A DNA stretch of 6,988 nucleotides, taken from the NCBI GenBank assembly GCA_021784265.1, contig JAJXTA010000140.1:1-6988 (forward strand), in the 5' to 3' direction. Shown here in pieces: positions 1 to 6,620 of the stretch (position 1 is its first letter; each line of letters begins with the position of its first letter). Below the pieces are notes generated by a model. It was given only the letters and a program-made list of their open reading frames with translations. It was not told the origin of the DNA and searched no databases. A program made the translations under genes and the position numbers. This DNA comes from a bacterium. GTDB taxonomy: Bacteria > Verrucomicrobiota > Verrucomicrobiia > Limisphaerales > J093.

Positions 1-3000
1 CCCCGCGCCGCCGCCAGGAGGCCCAGCATCACCGGCACCGCCGCCGCCGCCCGGACCTCGCCGCAGATGCCGAGGTACTCGAGCCGCGTGCTCACCCGCG
101 CCTTGGGGTCGGCAATCGTGCGGAGGGCCGCGGCCAGGGCGTCCGGTTTGCCCTCCCGCAACCCCAGGGCCACCGACTCGATCCCGAACCGCGCCATGGC
201 GCGCAGCAGTTCGTCGGGCAACCCGGTCATCGACCGGCCCTGATACGCGGCTTCGAACCCAGCCAGCAGCCGCCGGCTATCCGCCGCCGTCGGGGAAAGC
301 TCAAACAGCTTGGCGCAGGTGAGCAAATCCGCCCGCGTCCCCGCCAGGGCGTAGCGGCGCATGAGCCGTTCGAGGATCGTCTGTTGCACGATAGGATGGC
401 GCCAGAGGCCGGGGTCGGTGAACAGCCCGACCACTTGCTGGCGGTCGTTCTGGGCCTTGGCTTCAAGCGCCCACCACAACAGCAGCGGCACCCGAGGATC
501 GCTCGCGTCCTCATCCCGCTGAAGCAGGTTGCGCACAATGGGCAGGCCGTCGCCCGCCGGGAGCCGCCGGGCCGAGCACGCCAGTTGGGCGCGCGCCTCG
601 ACGTTAGGCTCGCGGCGAGCCAAGTCAGCCAGGGCCGCCGCCACCGGCGGGGCGACGTGGTTCTGGTCGCAGAGCAACCGGGCCGTCCAGAGGCGGACGA
701 ACGGGTTGGGATGCGCGAGGGTGCGCAACGCCACCGCCTCGCCGAGGCCACCGCTCAACGCCAAGGCCCACAGCGATTCCAGCGCCAGTTGGCCCCGGTT
801 CGCCTCGACCCTCCGCCGCAGGACCGGGACGAGGGACGGGTCCCTCCGATCCGCCATGAGGCGGAGGGCGGTCTGGCGCCACCATTTGTTGGGGTGGTCG
901 AGCAGTTGGACCAGTTGCGGGGCGGAGAGACGGTTGAGGTCGAACGGGGCGCCCGGCCGCGCCCCCGTGGCGCGCAGCCGATAAACGCGGCCGTTGGATT
1001 TGTCGATGTGCCCCTCGTGATTGCGGTAGTGGTTCACCTGGGCGTCGTACCAATCGCAGAGGTAGATCGCGCCGTCCGGGCCCACCTTAATGTCCACGGG
1101 CCGAAACCACGGATCGTCGCTGGTGACGGCGTAGGCCAGGTCCACCGTGGCGAAGGAGGAGTGATCGGGCATGAGTTCGCTGAGGATGACGCGCCCCTGG
1201 AGCGGGTCGATGCCGAACAACCCACCCCAGTAAGGGCGGGGCAGACTCCCGCCGTCATAGAGGATGAAGTTGTGGGTGAACCGCTTCAAGGGCGGCGAGG
1301 GCAGCGGGGGGAAGTACCCGAAGGCATAGGGGTTGGAGAGCGGCCCGTGTTTCTCGAAGCCCTTTTGGAGATACGCCCCCTGCATATAATAAAAGCCGCG
1401 CGTATCCCCGCCGTTGTGGCCGGAGAAGACCCGCCCTTGGGCGTCGATCTCGACACCGAACGTGTTGCCGCCACCCTCGGCGAAAACCTCGAACCGGCGG
1501 GTCTCCGGCTGGTACCGCCAGATCAACTGACCCATCGTATGGACAATCGGTTCCTTATCCAGCCCGGGGCGGAGGATATGGCTGGTCACCGTGCTGCCTT
1601 GGGCCCCGTACAGCCAACCGTCGGGCCCCCAGCGCAGGCTGTTGGCCACCGAGTGCGTGTCTTCCAAGCCGAACCCGGCCAGATGCACCACCGGGTCGCC
1701 GTCGGGAATGTCGTCGTTGTTGGCGTCGGGATAGAACAAGAGGTAGGGGGGATTCAGCACCCAAACCCCGCCTCTCCCTCGCTCGACCGCGGTGGCGATG
1801 TTCAGGCCGTCCACGAAAACGGTATGCTTGTCAAAGACCCCATCGTGATGCGTGCTCTCGTGGATGCTGATCCGGTCTAAGCCCCGGAACTGGTGCGGCG
1901 GCGGCGGCGGCACCCGATCATACACCGCCCGCCAGACGCTATCGTGGCTGACCATCTTCAAGCCCGCCGGGTTGGGATACTGCCGATACTCGACCACCCA
2001 CATCCGCCCGCGTTCGTCGAAATTCAAGAAGACCGGCTGGGCGATCGTCGGCTCGGCCAGGACTTGGTCGATGGCCAGGTCGTCCGGGACATGAAAACTC
2101 CGGGCGGCCGCCGCCGGGCTCAGCGGCCGGGCCGCTTCGGGAGCGACGGCGGGTTTGTCCTGGCCGGCCGCCCCGCCCGCCGGTCTGGGCACCGGCCGGT
2201 TCAGCGCCCAGAACACGCCGTTGAGCAGCAGCCGCCGGAACGCGGGGTTCTTGAAGTCCCACGGGGCCCCGAGCGAGGTGTAGAAGACGCGACCGTGGGG
2301 AGGCAGGTTGACCCAGGCGACATTTTGGATTTCCTCCGAGCCCACGACGTGGCCGGTGAGCAAGGCGGTGGCGGTGGCCGCCAGCCGCGGGTTCTTGTAG
2401 AGGCGCTCCGTCGCGAAGGGTCCGCTCCCCAGCCCGGCCAGCACCGGATGCGGGGCGGCGCTGGCGACGATCTGGACGGCGGCGCGGGTGTCACCGTAAT
2501 GGCCGCTATAGCTTCCCCCGAGTATCTCCGTGTCGAAGGTCTCCCAACCGGCGTGCTGGTCATCCCGCGGTTTGGCGCCGAAGGCATGACTGGCCGTGCG
2601 GATACCCACCAGCGGCCCGCCTCGCTCCAAGTAGCGCCGGATCGCGGCCAATTGAGTCTTCTTGGGCGCATGCCGGCGCACGCTCAAGAACAGCAGGTCG
2701 GTCTCCCGCAGCGCCTCCAGTCCCCGGAAACTGCTCGGGTCGTCCGGGTCCTCGAAGACAAACGTGCTCTGAACCCCGCGCGGTTCCAACTCCGCCGTCG
2801 CGAACTCCGGCAGGGTCACCTTGGTATCGTACTCCGGTTCGGCGATGAGAAACAGGACGTGGGGCGCGCGCGGGGGTTCCCCCGTCCCCGCTGCCCAGAG
2901 GGAGACCGGGAGCCCAACCAAGAGGCAGAGCCACGACCACGGCCATCCCCGCCGGCGGCGGTGCGTTGCCGGAGTCGAGGCGCCCGCAAACGCTCGCCCC

Positions 3001-3059
3001 CTCCCCCGCCTGCCCGCGCGCCCGGAGCAACGGGGCGCCCCGCGCGGGAGACATAGCAT
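1..3059 (-). CDS. Secreted ThuA / PVC-type membrane-bound dehydrogenase / HEAT-repeat protein, C-terminus cut by window edge
   Basis: About 1019 residues are visible in one uninterrupted frame that runs off the left edge. Residues 1-40 are Arg-rich, then a hydrophobic stretch (about 39-57, WSWLCLLVGLPVSLWAA) looks like a signal peptide. A ThuA domain (glutamine-amidotransferase fold) follows at about 66-288, with HVLFLIAEPEYDT, GGPLVGIRTASHAFGA and GGSYSGHYGD. After an Ala/Pro linker, a TIGR02604-like dehydrogenase propeller spans about 322-697, with GRMWVVEYRQYP, the acidic loop DANNDDIPDGD (possible calcium site), RWGPDGWLYGAQGST and VGPDGAIYLCDWYDAQVNH. HEAT-like helical repeats start near 709 (LDHPNKWWRQTALRLMADR) and continue to the edge. 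Family members often end in a CxxCH haem-c domain, which would lie outside. The substrate is unknown; sugar oxidation in the periplasm is an inference. Start: the ATG at 3059 suits the promoter found upstream; in-frame ATGs at 3095 and 3098 are alternatives, and 3113 lies in the -10. No clear ribosome binding site is seen. Confidence 0.9.
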   Translation of the reverse strand, partial: MLCLPRGAPRCSGRAGRRGRGRAFAGASTPATHRRRRGWPWSWLCLLVGLPVSLWAAGTGEPPRAPHVLFLIAEPEYDTKVTLPEFATAELEPRGVQSTFVFEDPDDPSSFRGLEALRETDLLFLSVRRHAPKKTQLAAIRRYLERGGPLVGIRTASHAFGAKPRDDQHAGWETFDTEILGGSYSGHYGDTRAAVQIVASAAPHPVLAGLGSGPFATERLYKNPRLAATATALLTGHVVGSEEIQNVAWVNLPPHGRVFYTSLGAPWDFKNPAFRRLLLNGVFWALNRPVPRPAGGAAGQDKPAVAPEAARPLSPAAAARSFHVPDDLAIDQVLAEPTIAQPVFLNFDERGRMWVVEYRQYPNPAGLKMVSHDSVWRAVYDRVPPPPPHQFRGLDRISIHESTHHDGVFDKHTVFVDGLNIATAVERGRGGVWVLNPPYLLFYPDANNDDIPDGDPVVHLAGFGLEDTHSVANSLRWGPDGWLYGAQGSTVTSHILRPGLDKEPIVHTMGQLIWRYQPETRRFEVFAEGGGNTFGVEIDAQGRVFSGHNGGDTRGFYYMQGAYLQKGFEKHGPLSNPYAFGYFPPLPSPPLKRFTHNFILYDGGSLPRPYWGGLFGIDPLQGRVILSELMPDHSSFATVDLAYAVTSDDPWFRPVDIKVGPDGAIYLCDWYDAQVNHYRNHEGHIDKSNGRVYRLRATGARPGAPFDLNRLSAPQLVQLLDHPNKWWRQTALRLMADRRDPSLVPVLRRRVEANRGQLALESLWALALSGGLGEAVALRTLAHPNPFVRLWTARLLCDQNHVAPPVAAALADLARREPNVEARAQLACSARRLPAGDGLPIVRNLLQRDEDASDPRVPLLLWWALEAKAQNDRQQVVGLFTDPGLWRHPIVQQTILERLMRRYALAGTRADLLTCAKLFELSPTAADSRRLLAGFEAAYQGRSMTGLPDELLRAMARFGIESVALGLREGKPDALAAALRTIADPKARVSTRLEYLGICGEVRAAAAVPVMLGLLAAAR

Positions 3060-3099
3060 TGCGCCAGCAAACCAAGGGCTTCGGCACGGGCTCATCATG

Positions 3100-3127
3100 T
3101 GATCAGCGCCCATTATCCGGCTGATGA
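3100..3127. repeat. Imperfect inverted repeat over the promoter (candidate operator)
   Basis: Arms TGATCAGC (3100-3107) and GCTGATGA (3120-3127) are reverse complements at 7 of 8 positions, with a 12-bp spacer. The dyad covers the -10 box and the expected transcription start of the leftward gene. This is the usual place for a repressor site, but no regulator gene is visible here to pair it with. Confidence 0.35.
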
Positions 3128-3140
3128 CGGTCAAAGACAA
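3112..3140 (-). promoter_or_regulatory. Candidate sigma-70 promoter of the ThuA/dehydrogenase gene
   Basis: On the minus strand TTGTCT (3140-3135) and GATAAT (3117-3112) are separated by 17 bp, matching the sigma-70 consensus at 4/6 and 5/6 positions with ideal spacing. Transcription would begin near 3105. That leaves a leader of about 45 nt before the ATG at 3059 and rules out the in-frame ATG at 3113, which lies inside the -10 box. The assignment rests on pattern match only; sigma factors in this phylum may prefer other motifs. Confidence 0.45.
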
Positions 3141-3268
3141 GCGCCTTTCCCCGGCACCGCGGAACCGCGAATTGCGCGCAGGCGTTCGCGGCTCTGAGGG
3201 AAGCGCCAGCGCGCGCACGGTCGCGGTCCGCTCTTTCCGTGGCGCGGCCGACCGAGGCGGGCTCCGGC

Positions 3269-3298
3269 TTGCGCCCAGGGGGCCGGCTCGCGTATCCT
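3269..3298 (+). promoter_or_regulatory. Weak candidate promoter for the Gfo/Idh/MocA gene
   Basis: TTGCGC (3269-3274) and TATCCT (3293-3298) are separated by 18 bp, with about 3/6 and 4/6 consensus matches. They lie about 85 bp upstream of the chosen start codon. The match is poor and could be chance in G+C-rich DNA. It is listed because no better candidate was seen in the rest of the divergent spacer. Confidence 0.2.
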
Positions 3299-3382
3299 CA
3301 GCCCACATCCGGCGGGAACATGTTTCGGCGGGCGCTCAGCTCGCCGCGGAACGGGCCGCGCCGGATCAGCACTCGTCACCTT

Positions 3383-4750
3383 ATGGACAACACTCGCCGA
3401 CAGTTTCTGAAGGTCACCACCCTCGCTGGTTCCGCCGTCTCCCTCGCTCCCCGGCACGTGCTGGGGGGCGCAAACCAGCGGCCACCCAGCGAAAAGCTCC
3501 GCATCGCCGGGATCGGGATCGGCGGCATGGGCCAGCACAACCTCAGCATGTGCGCGCAGGAAGACATCGTGGCCCTGTGCGACGTGGACGCCGGCTACGC
3601 CGCCAAGACCATTGCGCAGTATCCCAAGGCCAAGGTCTATCGCGACTTCCGCCAGATGCTCGAGCGGCAGAAGGACCTCGAGGCGGTGATCGTGGCCACG
3701 CCGGACCATAGCCACGCCGTGATCGCCCTGGCGGCGATTCGGGCCGGCAAACATGTCTATGTCCAGAAGCCGCTGACCCACGCCGTGTACGAGGCGCGCG
3801 TGCTCACCGAGGCGGCACGGCGACAGGGTGTGGCCACCCAGATGGGCAACCAAGGACACTCCGGCGACGGGACCCGGCTGGTCTGCGAGTGGATCGGCGC
3901 CGGGACCATCGGCCCCGTGCGCGAGGTGCACGTCTGGACCAACCGGCCCGTCTGGCCGCAGGGGGTCGAGGTCGGGCGGCCCCAAGACACCCCGCCGGCG
4001 CCGACGGGACTGGATTGGGACCTCTGGCTCGGACCGGCCCCCTACCGGCCCTATCATCCGGCCTATGTGCCGGGCACCTGGCGGGCATGGTGGTCCTTTG
4101 GCACGGGCGCCCTGGGCGACCTGGGTTGCCACCTGCTCGACGCCCCATTCTGGGCGCTCAAACTCAAGTACCCGCTGAGCGTCGAGGGCTGTATCTCGAC
4201 CTACTGGCGGGGCCTCTGGCAGAAGACCGAACCAAAGAACGAGAATTACCCGCGCTCCACCGTGGTGCGCTACAAGTTCCCCGCCCGCGGAGATTGGCCG
4301 GCGGTGAACCTGACGTGGTGGGACGGCGGCATCATGCCTCCGCGGCCCGAGGGCGTGGACCCGGACGCCGAGTTGGGAGACTCGGACGGCGGGGTGATCT
4401 TCCTCGGGGAGAAAGGCGTGCTCATCTGCGGCTGCTACGGCCGCAGCCCACGGGTCTTCCCGAAGGAGATCATGCAAGGCTTGCCCAAAACCCCGCAAAC
4501 CATCGCCCGCATCCCGGGCGGCATCGAGGGGCACGAAAAGGATTGGATCCGCGCCTGCAAAGGCGGCCTGCCCGCCAGCTCGCAGTTCGACTACTCCGGC
4601 CCCCTGAGCGAGATGGTGCTCATGGGCAACCTGGCGGTGCGCTTCCCCAACCGCCAACTCCTCTGGGACGGGGAGACGATGCGGGTGACGAACGACGAAG
4701 CCGCCAACGCCTACGTGCGGCGCCAGTATCGGGAGGGCTGGACGCTCTAG
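3383..4750 (+). CDS. Tat-exported Gfo/Idh/MocA family NAD(P)-dependent oxidoreductase
   Basis: This 455-residue protein is a predicted sugar or cyclitol dehydrogenase of the Gfo/Idh/MocA family. Residues 4-10 (TRRQFLK) form a textbook twin-arginine motif, followed by a hydrophobic region to about residue 22, so it is probably exported folded with its cofactor. The Rossmann domain follows: GIGIGGMG at 43-50, CDVDA at 66-70, ATPDHSHA at 105-112 and QKPLTH at 128-133, where the classical motif has Glu (EKP). The C-terminal catalytic domain carries WDLWLGPAP (212-220), GTWRAWWSFG (231-240) and GDLGCHLLD (245-253), which has the family's usual catalytic Asp/His pattern. The start was chosen because ATG 3383 puts RR at residues 5-6; in-frame ATGs at 3239 and 3320 would bury the Tat signal. 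No Shine-Dalgarno site is evident. It is divergent from the ThuA/dehydrogenase gene, and a ThuB-like partner role is inferred. The exact substrate cannot be read from sequence. Confidence 0.93.
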   Translation: MDNTRRQFLKVTTLAGSAVSLAPRHVLGGANQRPPSEKLRIAGIGIGGMGQHNLSMCAQEDIVALCDVDAGYAAKTIAQYPKAKVYRDFRQMLERQKDLEAVIVATPDHSHAVIALAAIRAGKHVYVQKPLTHAVYEARVLTEAARRQGVATQMGNQGHSGDGTRLVCEWIGAGTIGPVREVHVWTNRPVWPQGVEVGRPQDTPPAPTGLDWDLWLGPAPYRPYHPAYVPGTWRAWWSFGTGALGDLGCHLLDAPFWALKLKYPLSVEGCISTYWRGLWQKTEPKNENYPRSTVVRYKFPARGDWPAVNLTWWDGGIMPPRPEGVDPDAELGDSDGGVIFLGEKGVLICGCYGRSPRVFPKEIMQGLPKTPQTIARIPGGIEGHEKDWIRACKGGLPASSQFDYSGPLSEMVLMGNLAVRFPNRQLLWDGETMRVTNDEAANAYVRRQYREGWTL

Positions 4751-4805
4751 CGTTCTCCAGAAGCCTGCACAGACCAGGCGCACCAGGGCCGGAGTCCGGG
4801 CCGCG

Positions 4806-5867
4806 TCAGGCGGGCGGCGTTGGGTCCGGCGCGGCGGGCGGGGATTCCGTCACGGGGCTGGTTCCAAGCCGCTTCTCCAGCGCCGCCACCCGCTTGAGCA
4901 GCTCCGGCAGGTACTCCAACGCCACGAGGTGGCGCTTGGTGCGGTGAATGGGGCGGGCGGGGTTACCCCACCATTTCTCGCCCTCGGGGATCGAGTTCAT
5001 CACGCCCGACTTGGCGCCGATGGTCACGGCGTTGCCGAGCTTGAGGTGGCCGGCCAAACCAACCTGGCCGGCCAAGGTCACGTAGTCGCCCAAGCGGGTG
5101 CTGCCGGCGATGCCCACCTGGGCAACCAAGAGGCAATGGCGGCCCACCTGCACGTTGTGCGCGATATGCACGAGGTTGTCGATCTTGGTCCCCTGCCCGA
5201 TCACCGTGGCCCCCAGCGCGCCGCGGTCGATGGTCACGTTGGCGCCAATCTCCGCGTCCGCCTCAATCACCACGCAACCGACTTGCTTGATCTTGCGGTG
5301 GGCCCCGTTGTCCAGCACGTAGCCGTAACCGTCGGACCCCACCACCGCGCCGGCGTGGATCCGCACCCGGTCCCCGACGCGGGTGTCGGCATAGAGCGTC
5401 ACCCGCGGGAACAACCGCACGTCCTGGCCCAGCTCACAGCGAGCGCCCACGTGGTCGCCCCCCTCGAGCACGGCCCGCGCGCCCACGCGCGCGTGCTCCC
5501 CAATGACGCAATAGGGACCGATATGCGCCGAGCGGTCCACCTGGGCGCTGGAGGCCACGACGGCGGTAGGATGAACCCCGGGCGGGAGGGGGGGCTCGGG
5601 AAAGAACAGGTCGAGCACTTTGGCCGAGGCAATGCGGGCATTAGAAACTCGAATCAGCACCTTCCGCGTCGAGGTCGCGGGCCCCTCGACCAGGATCGCC
5701 GTCGCCGCGCCTTGGTCGGCCCGGGCGAAATAGAGTTCGTTCTCCGCGAACGTCAGGTCGCCCGGTTGCGCCCGGTCCACGGGGGCGAACCGGTGGAGCA
5801 CCACCGTCGGCTCCCCTACCACCTCGCCGCCGATGCGCTGGGCGAGTTCCGCGGCCGTAAAGGACAT
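4806..5867 (-). CDS. lpxD: UDP-3-O-(3-hydroxyacyl)glucosamine N-acyltransferase (lipid A biosynthesis)
   Basis: LpxD transfers a 3-hydroxyacyl chain from acyl-ACP to the 2-amino group of UDP-3-O-acyl-glucosamine, the third step of lipid A synthesis, in the cytoplasm. The 353-residue length fits the family (about 340-350). The N-terminal uridine-binding domain shows PVDRAQPGDLTFAEN (29-43). A left-handed beta-helix of hexapeptide repeats runs from about 97 to 290, with GSDGYGY at 177-183 and DNLVHIAHN at 230-238, which holds the conserved active-site histidine region. A C-terminal helix (about 312-335, ending ALEKRL) is followed by a Pro-rich tail of about 19 residues that is probably disordered. 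The gene starts 3 bp after panD, so the two are probably co-transcribed and perhaps translationally coupled. The usual neighbours (lpxA, fabZ, bamA, skp) are not in this window. The product is confident. Confidence 0.96.
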   Translation of the reverse strand: MSFTAAELAQRIGGEVVGEPTVVLHRFAPVDRAQPGDLTFAENELYFARADQGAATAILVEGPATSTRKVLIRVSNARIASAKVLDLFFPEPPLPPGVHPTAVVASSAQVDRSAHIGPYCVIGEHARVGARAVLEGGDHVGARCELGQDVRLFPRVTLYADTRVGDRVRIHAGAVVGSDGYGYVLDNGAHRKIKQVGCVVIEADAEIGANVTIDRGALGATVIGQGTKIDNLVHIAHNVQVGRHCLLVAQVGIAGSTRLGDYVTLAGQVGLAGHLKLGNAVTIGAKSGVMNSIPEGEKWWGNPARPIHRTKRHLVALEYLPELLKRVAALEKRLGTSPVTESPPAAPDPTPPA

Positions 5868-5870
5868 GCG

Positions 5871-6233
5871 TTAAATCCCACGCTCGACCACAATCGCGTT
5901 GTTGTCCCCCAGGACCACGACCCGCGGCCGCCAGCCCGTGGCGTCGGACTCGCTCACGGTGGCGTAGCTCATGATGGTAAGCCGATCCCCCGGCGCGCCC
6001 AACCGGGCCACCCCGCCATTGAGCACGATGGCCCCCGAACCGCGCCCGCCCGGGATGGCGTAAGTTTCGAAACGTTCCCCGTTCGCCATGTTGCCGCAGA
6101 GGATGCGTTCGTAGGCCAGGAGCCCGACCTTGTCCATGAGATCGGCGTCAATCGTCAGACTACCCTCGTAGTTCACATTGGCGGCGGTGACCTGGGCCCG
6201 GTGGATTTTGGATTTCAACAAGTGTATTTGCAT
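5871..6233 (-). CDS. panD: Aspartate 1-decarboxylase (pyruvoyl-dependent)
   Basis: PanD converts L-aspartate to beta-alanine and CO2, supplying the beta-alanine half of pantothenate for coenzyme A; it acts as a cytoplasmic tetramer. The 120-residue protein matches the family length (about 115-130). The self-cleavage site is intact: YEGS at 22-25, where the Gly24-Ser25 bond is cut and Ser25 becomes the pyruvoyl group. Other conserved active-site positions are Lys9, Arg54, Thr57 and Tyr58 (NGERFETYAI), and WRP (101-103) is also present. The start at ATG 6233 gives the normal N-terminus (MQIHLLKSKIHR); no strong Shine-Dalgarno is seen. It is the first gene of a probable two-gene unit with lpxD, behind a good promoter. 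panB and panC are not in this window. Confidence 0.97.
   Translation of the reverse strand: MQIHLLKSKIHRAQVTAANVNYEGSLTIDADLMDKVGLLAYERILCGNMANGERFETYAIPGGRGSGAIVLNGGVARLGAPGDRLTIMSYATVSESDATGWRPRVVVLGDNNAIVVERGI
5876..5881 (-). promoter_or_regulatory. Probable ribosome binding site of lpxD
   Basis: GTGGGA lies 8 nt upstream of the lpxD ATG, inside the last codons of panD. Its GGGA core is the only purine-rich anti-SD match near any start codon in this window. It supports ATG 5867 as the start and translation tied to panD. Confidence 0.4.
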
Positions 6234-6242
6234 ACCGTCAAG

Positions 6243-6300
6243 CCGGCGCTCAGCACTATAGGCGCTGGCCCTGTTAATTCAATAGCCGCGTGAGCGCCGG
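6243..6300. repeat. Perfect 10-bp inverted repeat enclosing the panD promoter
   Basis: CCGGCGCTCA at 6243-6252 and its exact reverse complement TGAGCGCCGG at 6291-6300 are separated by 38 bp. The spacer holds both the -35 and -10 boxes of the panD promoter. The arms could be regulator half-sites or a stem in a read-through transcript; the sequence alone does not decide. Confidence 0.5.
6255..6282 (-). promoter_or_regulatory. panD: Candidate sigma-70 promoter of panD-lpxD
   Basis: On the minus strand TTGAAT (6282-6277) and TATAGT (6260-6255) are separated by 16 bp, with 4/6 and 5/6 consensus matches. The -10 ends 21 bp before the panD start codon, giving a short leader. It sits in one of the few A+T-rich patches of this region. 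AGCGCC hexamers flank the -10 on both sides (6266-6261 and 6250-6245). Confidence 0.5.
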
Positions 6301-6302
6301 TC

Positions 6303-6336
6303 GGCGGCCCCAGAACCCGGGACCTCGTGGGGCGCC
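6303..6336. repeat. Hairpin-forming dyad, 9-bp stem with one bulge
   Basis: GGC(G)GCCCCA pairs with TGGGGCGCC, with G6306 bulged and a 15-nt loop that itself contains CCCGGG. There is no T-run on either side, so it is not a canonical intrinsic terminator. It may be part of a structured RNA or chance in G+C-rich DNA. Confidence 0.3.
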
Positions 6337-6516
6337 AACCTGCTCGCCCTTGTATCCGCCACGCCGGAGATAGCCACTCACAAACCGCTGAACACCAATA
6401 ACTTGTCTGCCTGGCAGTGCGGGCTCCCTCCCAAGGATACGCTGGACGGAGTTCGGCCGCCAGCGCCCGCCGAAGGTGGGCAGGCACCACGTCGGAACCG
6501 TCCCGGGCAGAGGAAC

Positions 6517-6538
6517 GCGGCCATCCCGGGCTGGCCGC
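6517..6538. repeat. Hairpin-forming dyad, perfect 7-bp stem
   Basis: GCGGCCA and TGGCCGC form a perfect stem around an 8-nt loop, TCCCGGGC. A partial copy of the loop context occurs about 24 bp upstream: GTCCCGGGCAG near 6500 against ATCCCGGGCTG here. No T-run follows. The role is unknown. Confidence 0.3.
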
Positions 6539-6620
6539 CGACCGTTTGGTCCGCCGGGTCGAGCGCCGCGTCGAGAAGTGCTGGTCTGCCGGGCCCCGAG
6601 GGGCTATATCCCCCTTACTC

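Larger units (their letters stand above)
6274..6606 (-). pseudogene. Possible remnant ORF without start codon (109 codons)
   Basis: On the minus strand a frame is open between TAG (6606-6604) and TAA (6276-6274), giving 109 codons with no ATG; the only GTG lies late, inside the patch reading RFVSGYLRR. The translation is rich in Arg, Gly and Pro but contains protein-like stretches such as PLPGTVPTWCLPTFGGRW, QVIGVQRFVSGYLRRGGY and KGEQVGAPRGPGFWGRR. Third codon positions are mixed, with many A or T (aga caa gtt att ggt gtt), unlike the G/C-ending codons of the neighbouring genes. That argues against a resident active gene and fits a decayed or acquired fragment, or a non-coding element open by chance. 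It is not recognised as any family. Its stop codon lies within the panD promoter spacer. Confidence 0.2.
6283..6620. other. Long gene-poor spacer between panD and the right-hand gene
   Basis: No convincing gene was found here on either strand. The stretch has a patch of lower G+C (about 6360-6410), several dyads (listed separately at 6303-6336 and 6517-6538, plus CTGCC-T-GGCAG at 6407-6417 and AGGGG-CTATAT-CCCCT at 6599-6615), and the start-less minus frame described in its own entry. No tRNA or recognised small RNA was seen. A promoter for the gene at 6621 must lie here, but no good -35/-10 pair was found. Confidence 0.5.

Noticed and set aside
384..1880. A 498-codon plus-strand frame, with a second at 1893-3056
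   Set aside because: Both are shadows of the minus-strand ThuA/dehydrogenase/HEAT frame, which carries clear domain motifs throughout.
3158..3169. CGCGGAACCGCG palindrome in the divergent spacer
   Set aside because: Short, with a loop too small for a stable hairpin, not placed at either promoter, and expected by chance in G+C-rich DNA.
3239..3382. Upstream extension of the oxidoreductase to ATG 3239
   Set aside because: It would put 48 low-complexity residues in front of a canonical Tat signal that is properly N-terminal when ATG 3383 is used.
3131..4783. A 550-codon open frame antisense to the Gfo/Idh/MocA gene
   Set aside because: The sense strand encodes a complete, motif-rich oxidoreductase. 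The antisense frame is open because of G+C-rich codon bias and shows no family motif.
4751..4805. A transcription terminator between the convergent oxidoreductase and lpxD genes
   Set aside because: Only a weak dyad (CCGG-AGT-CCGG, 4789-4799, with a mismatched outer extension) is present and there is no T-run on either strand.
4929..6293. A 454-codon plus-strand frame opposite lpxD and panD
   Set aside because: It is antisense to two intact enzymes with complete active sites; its His/Val/Gly-rich translation mirrors the hexapeptide repeats.
6405..6420. Start of a 5S rRNA (TGTCTGCCTGGCAG resembles the 5S terminal stem)
   Set aside because: The following sequence does not match 5S rRNA. The match is just a short palindrome.
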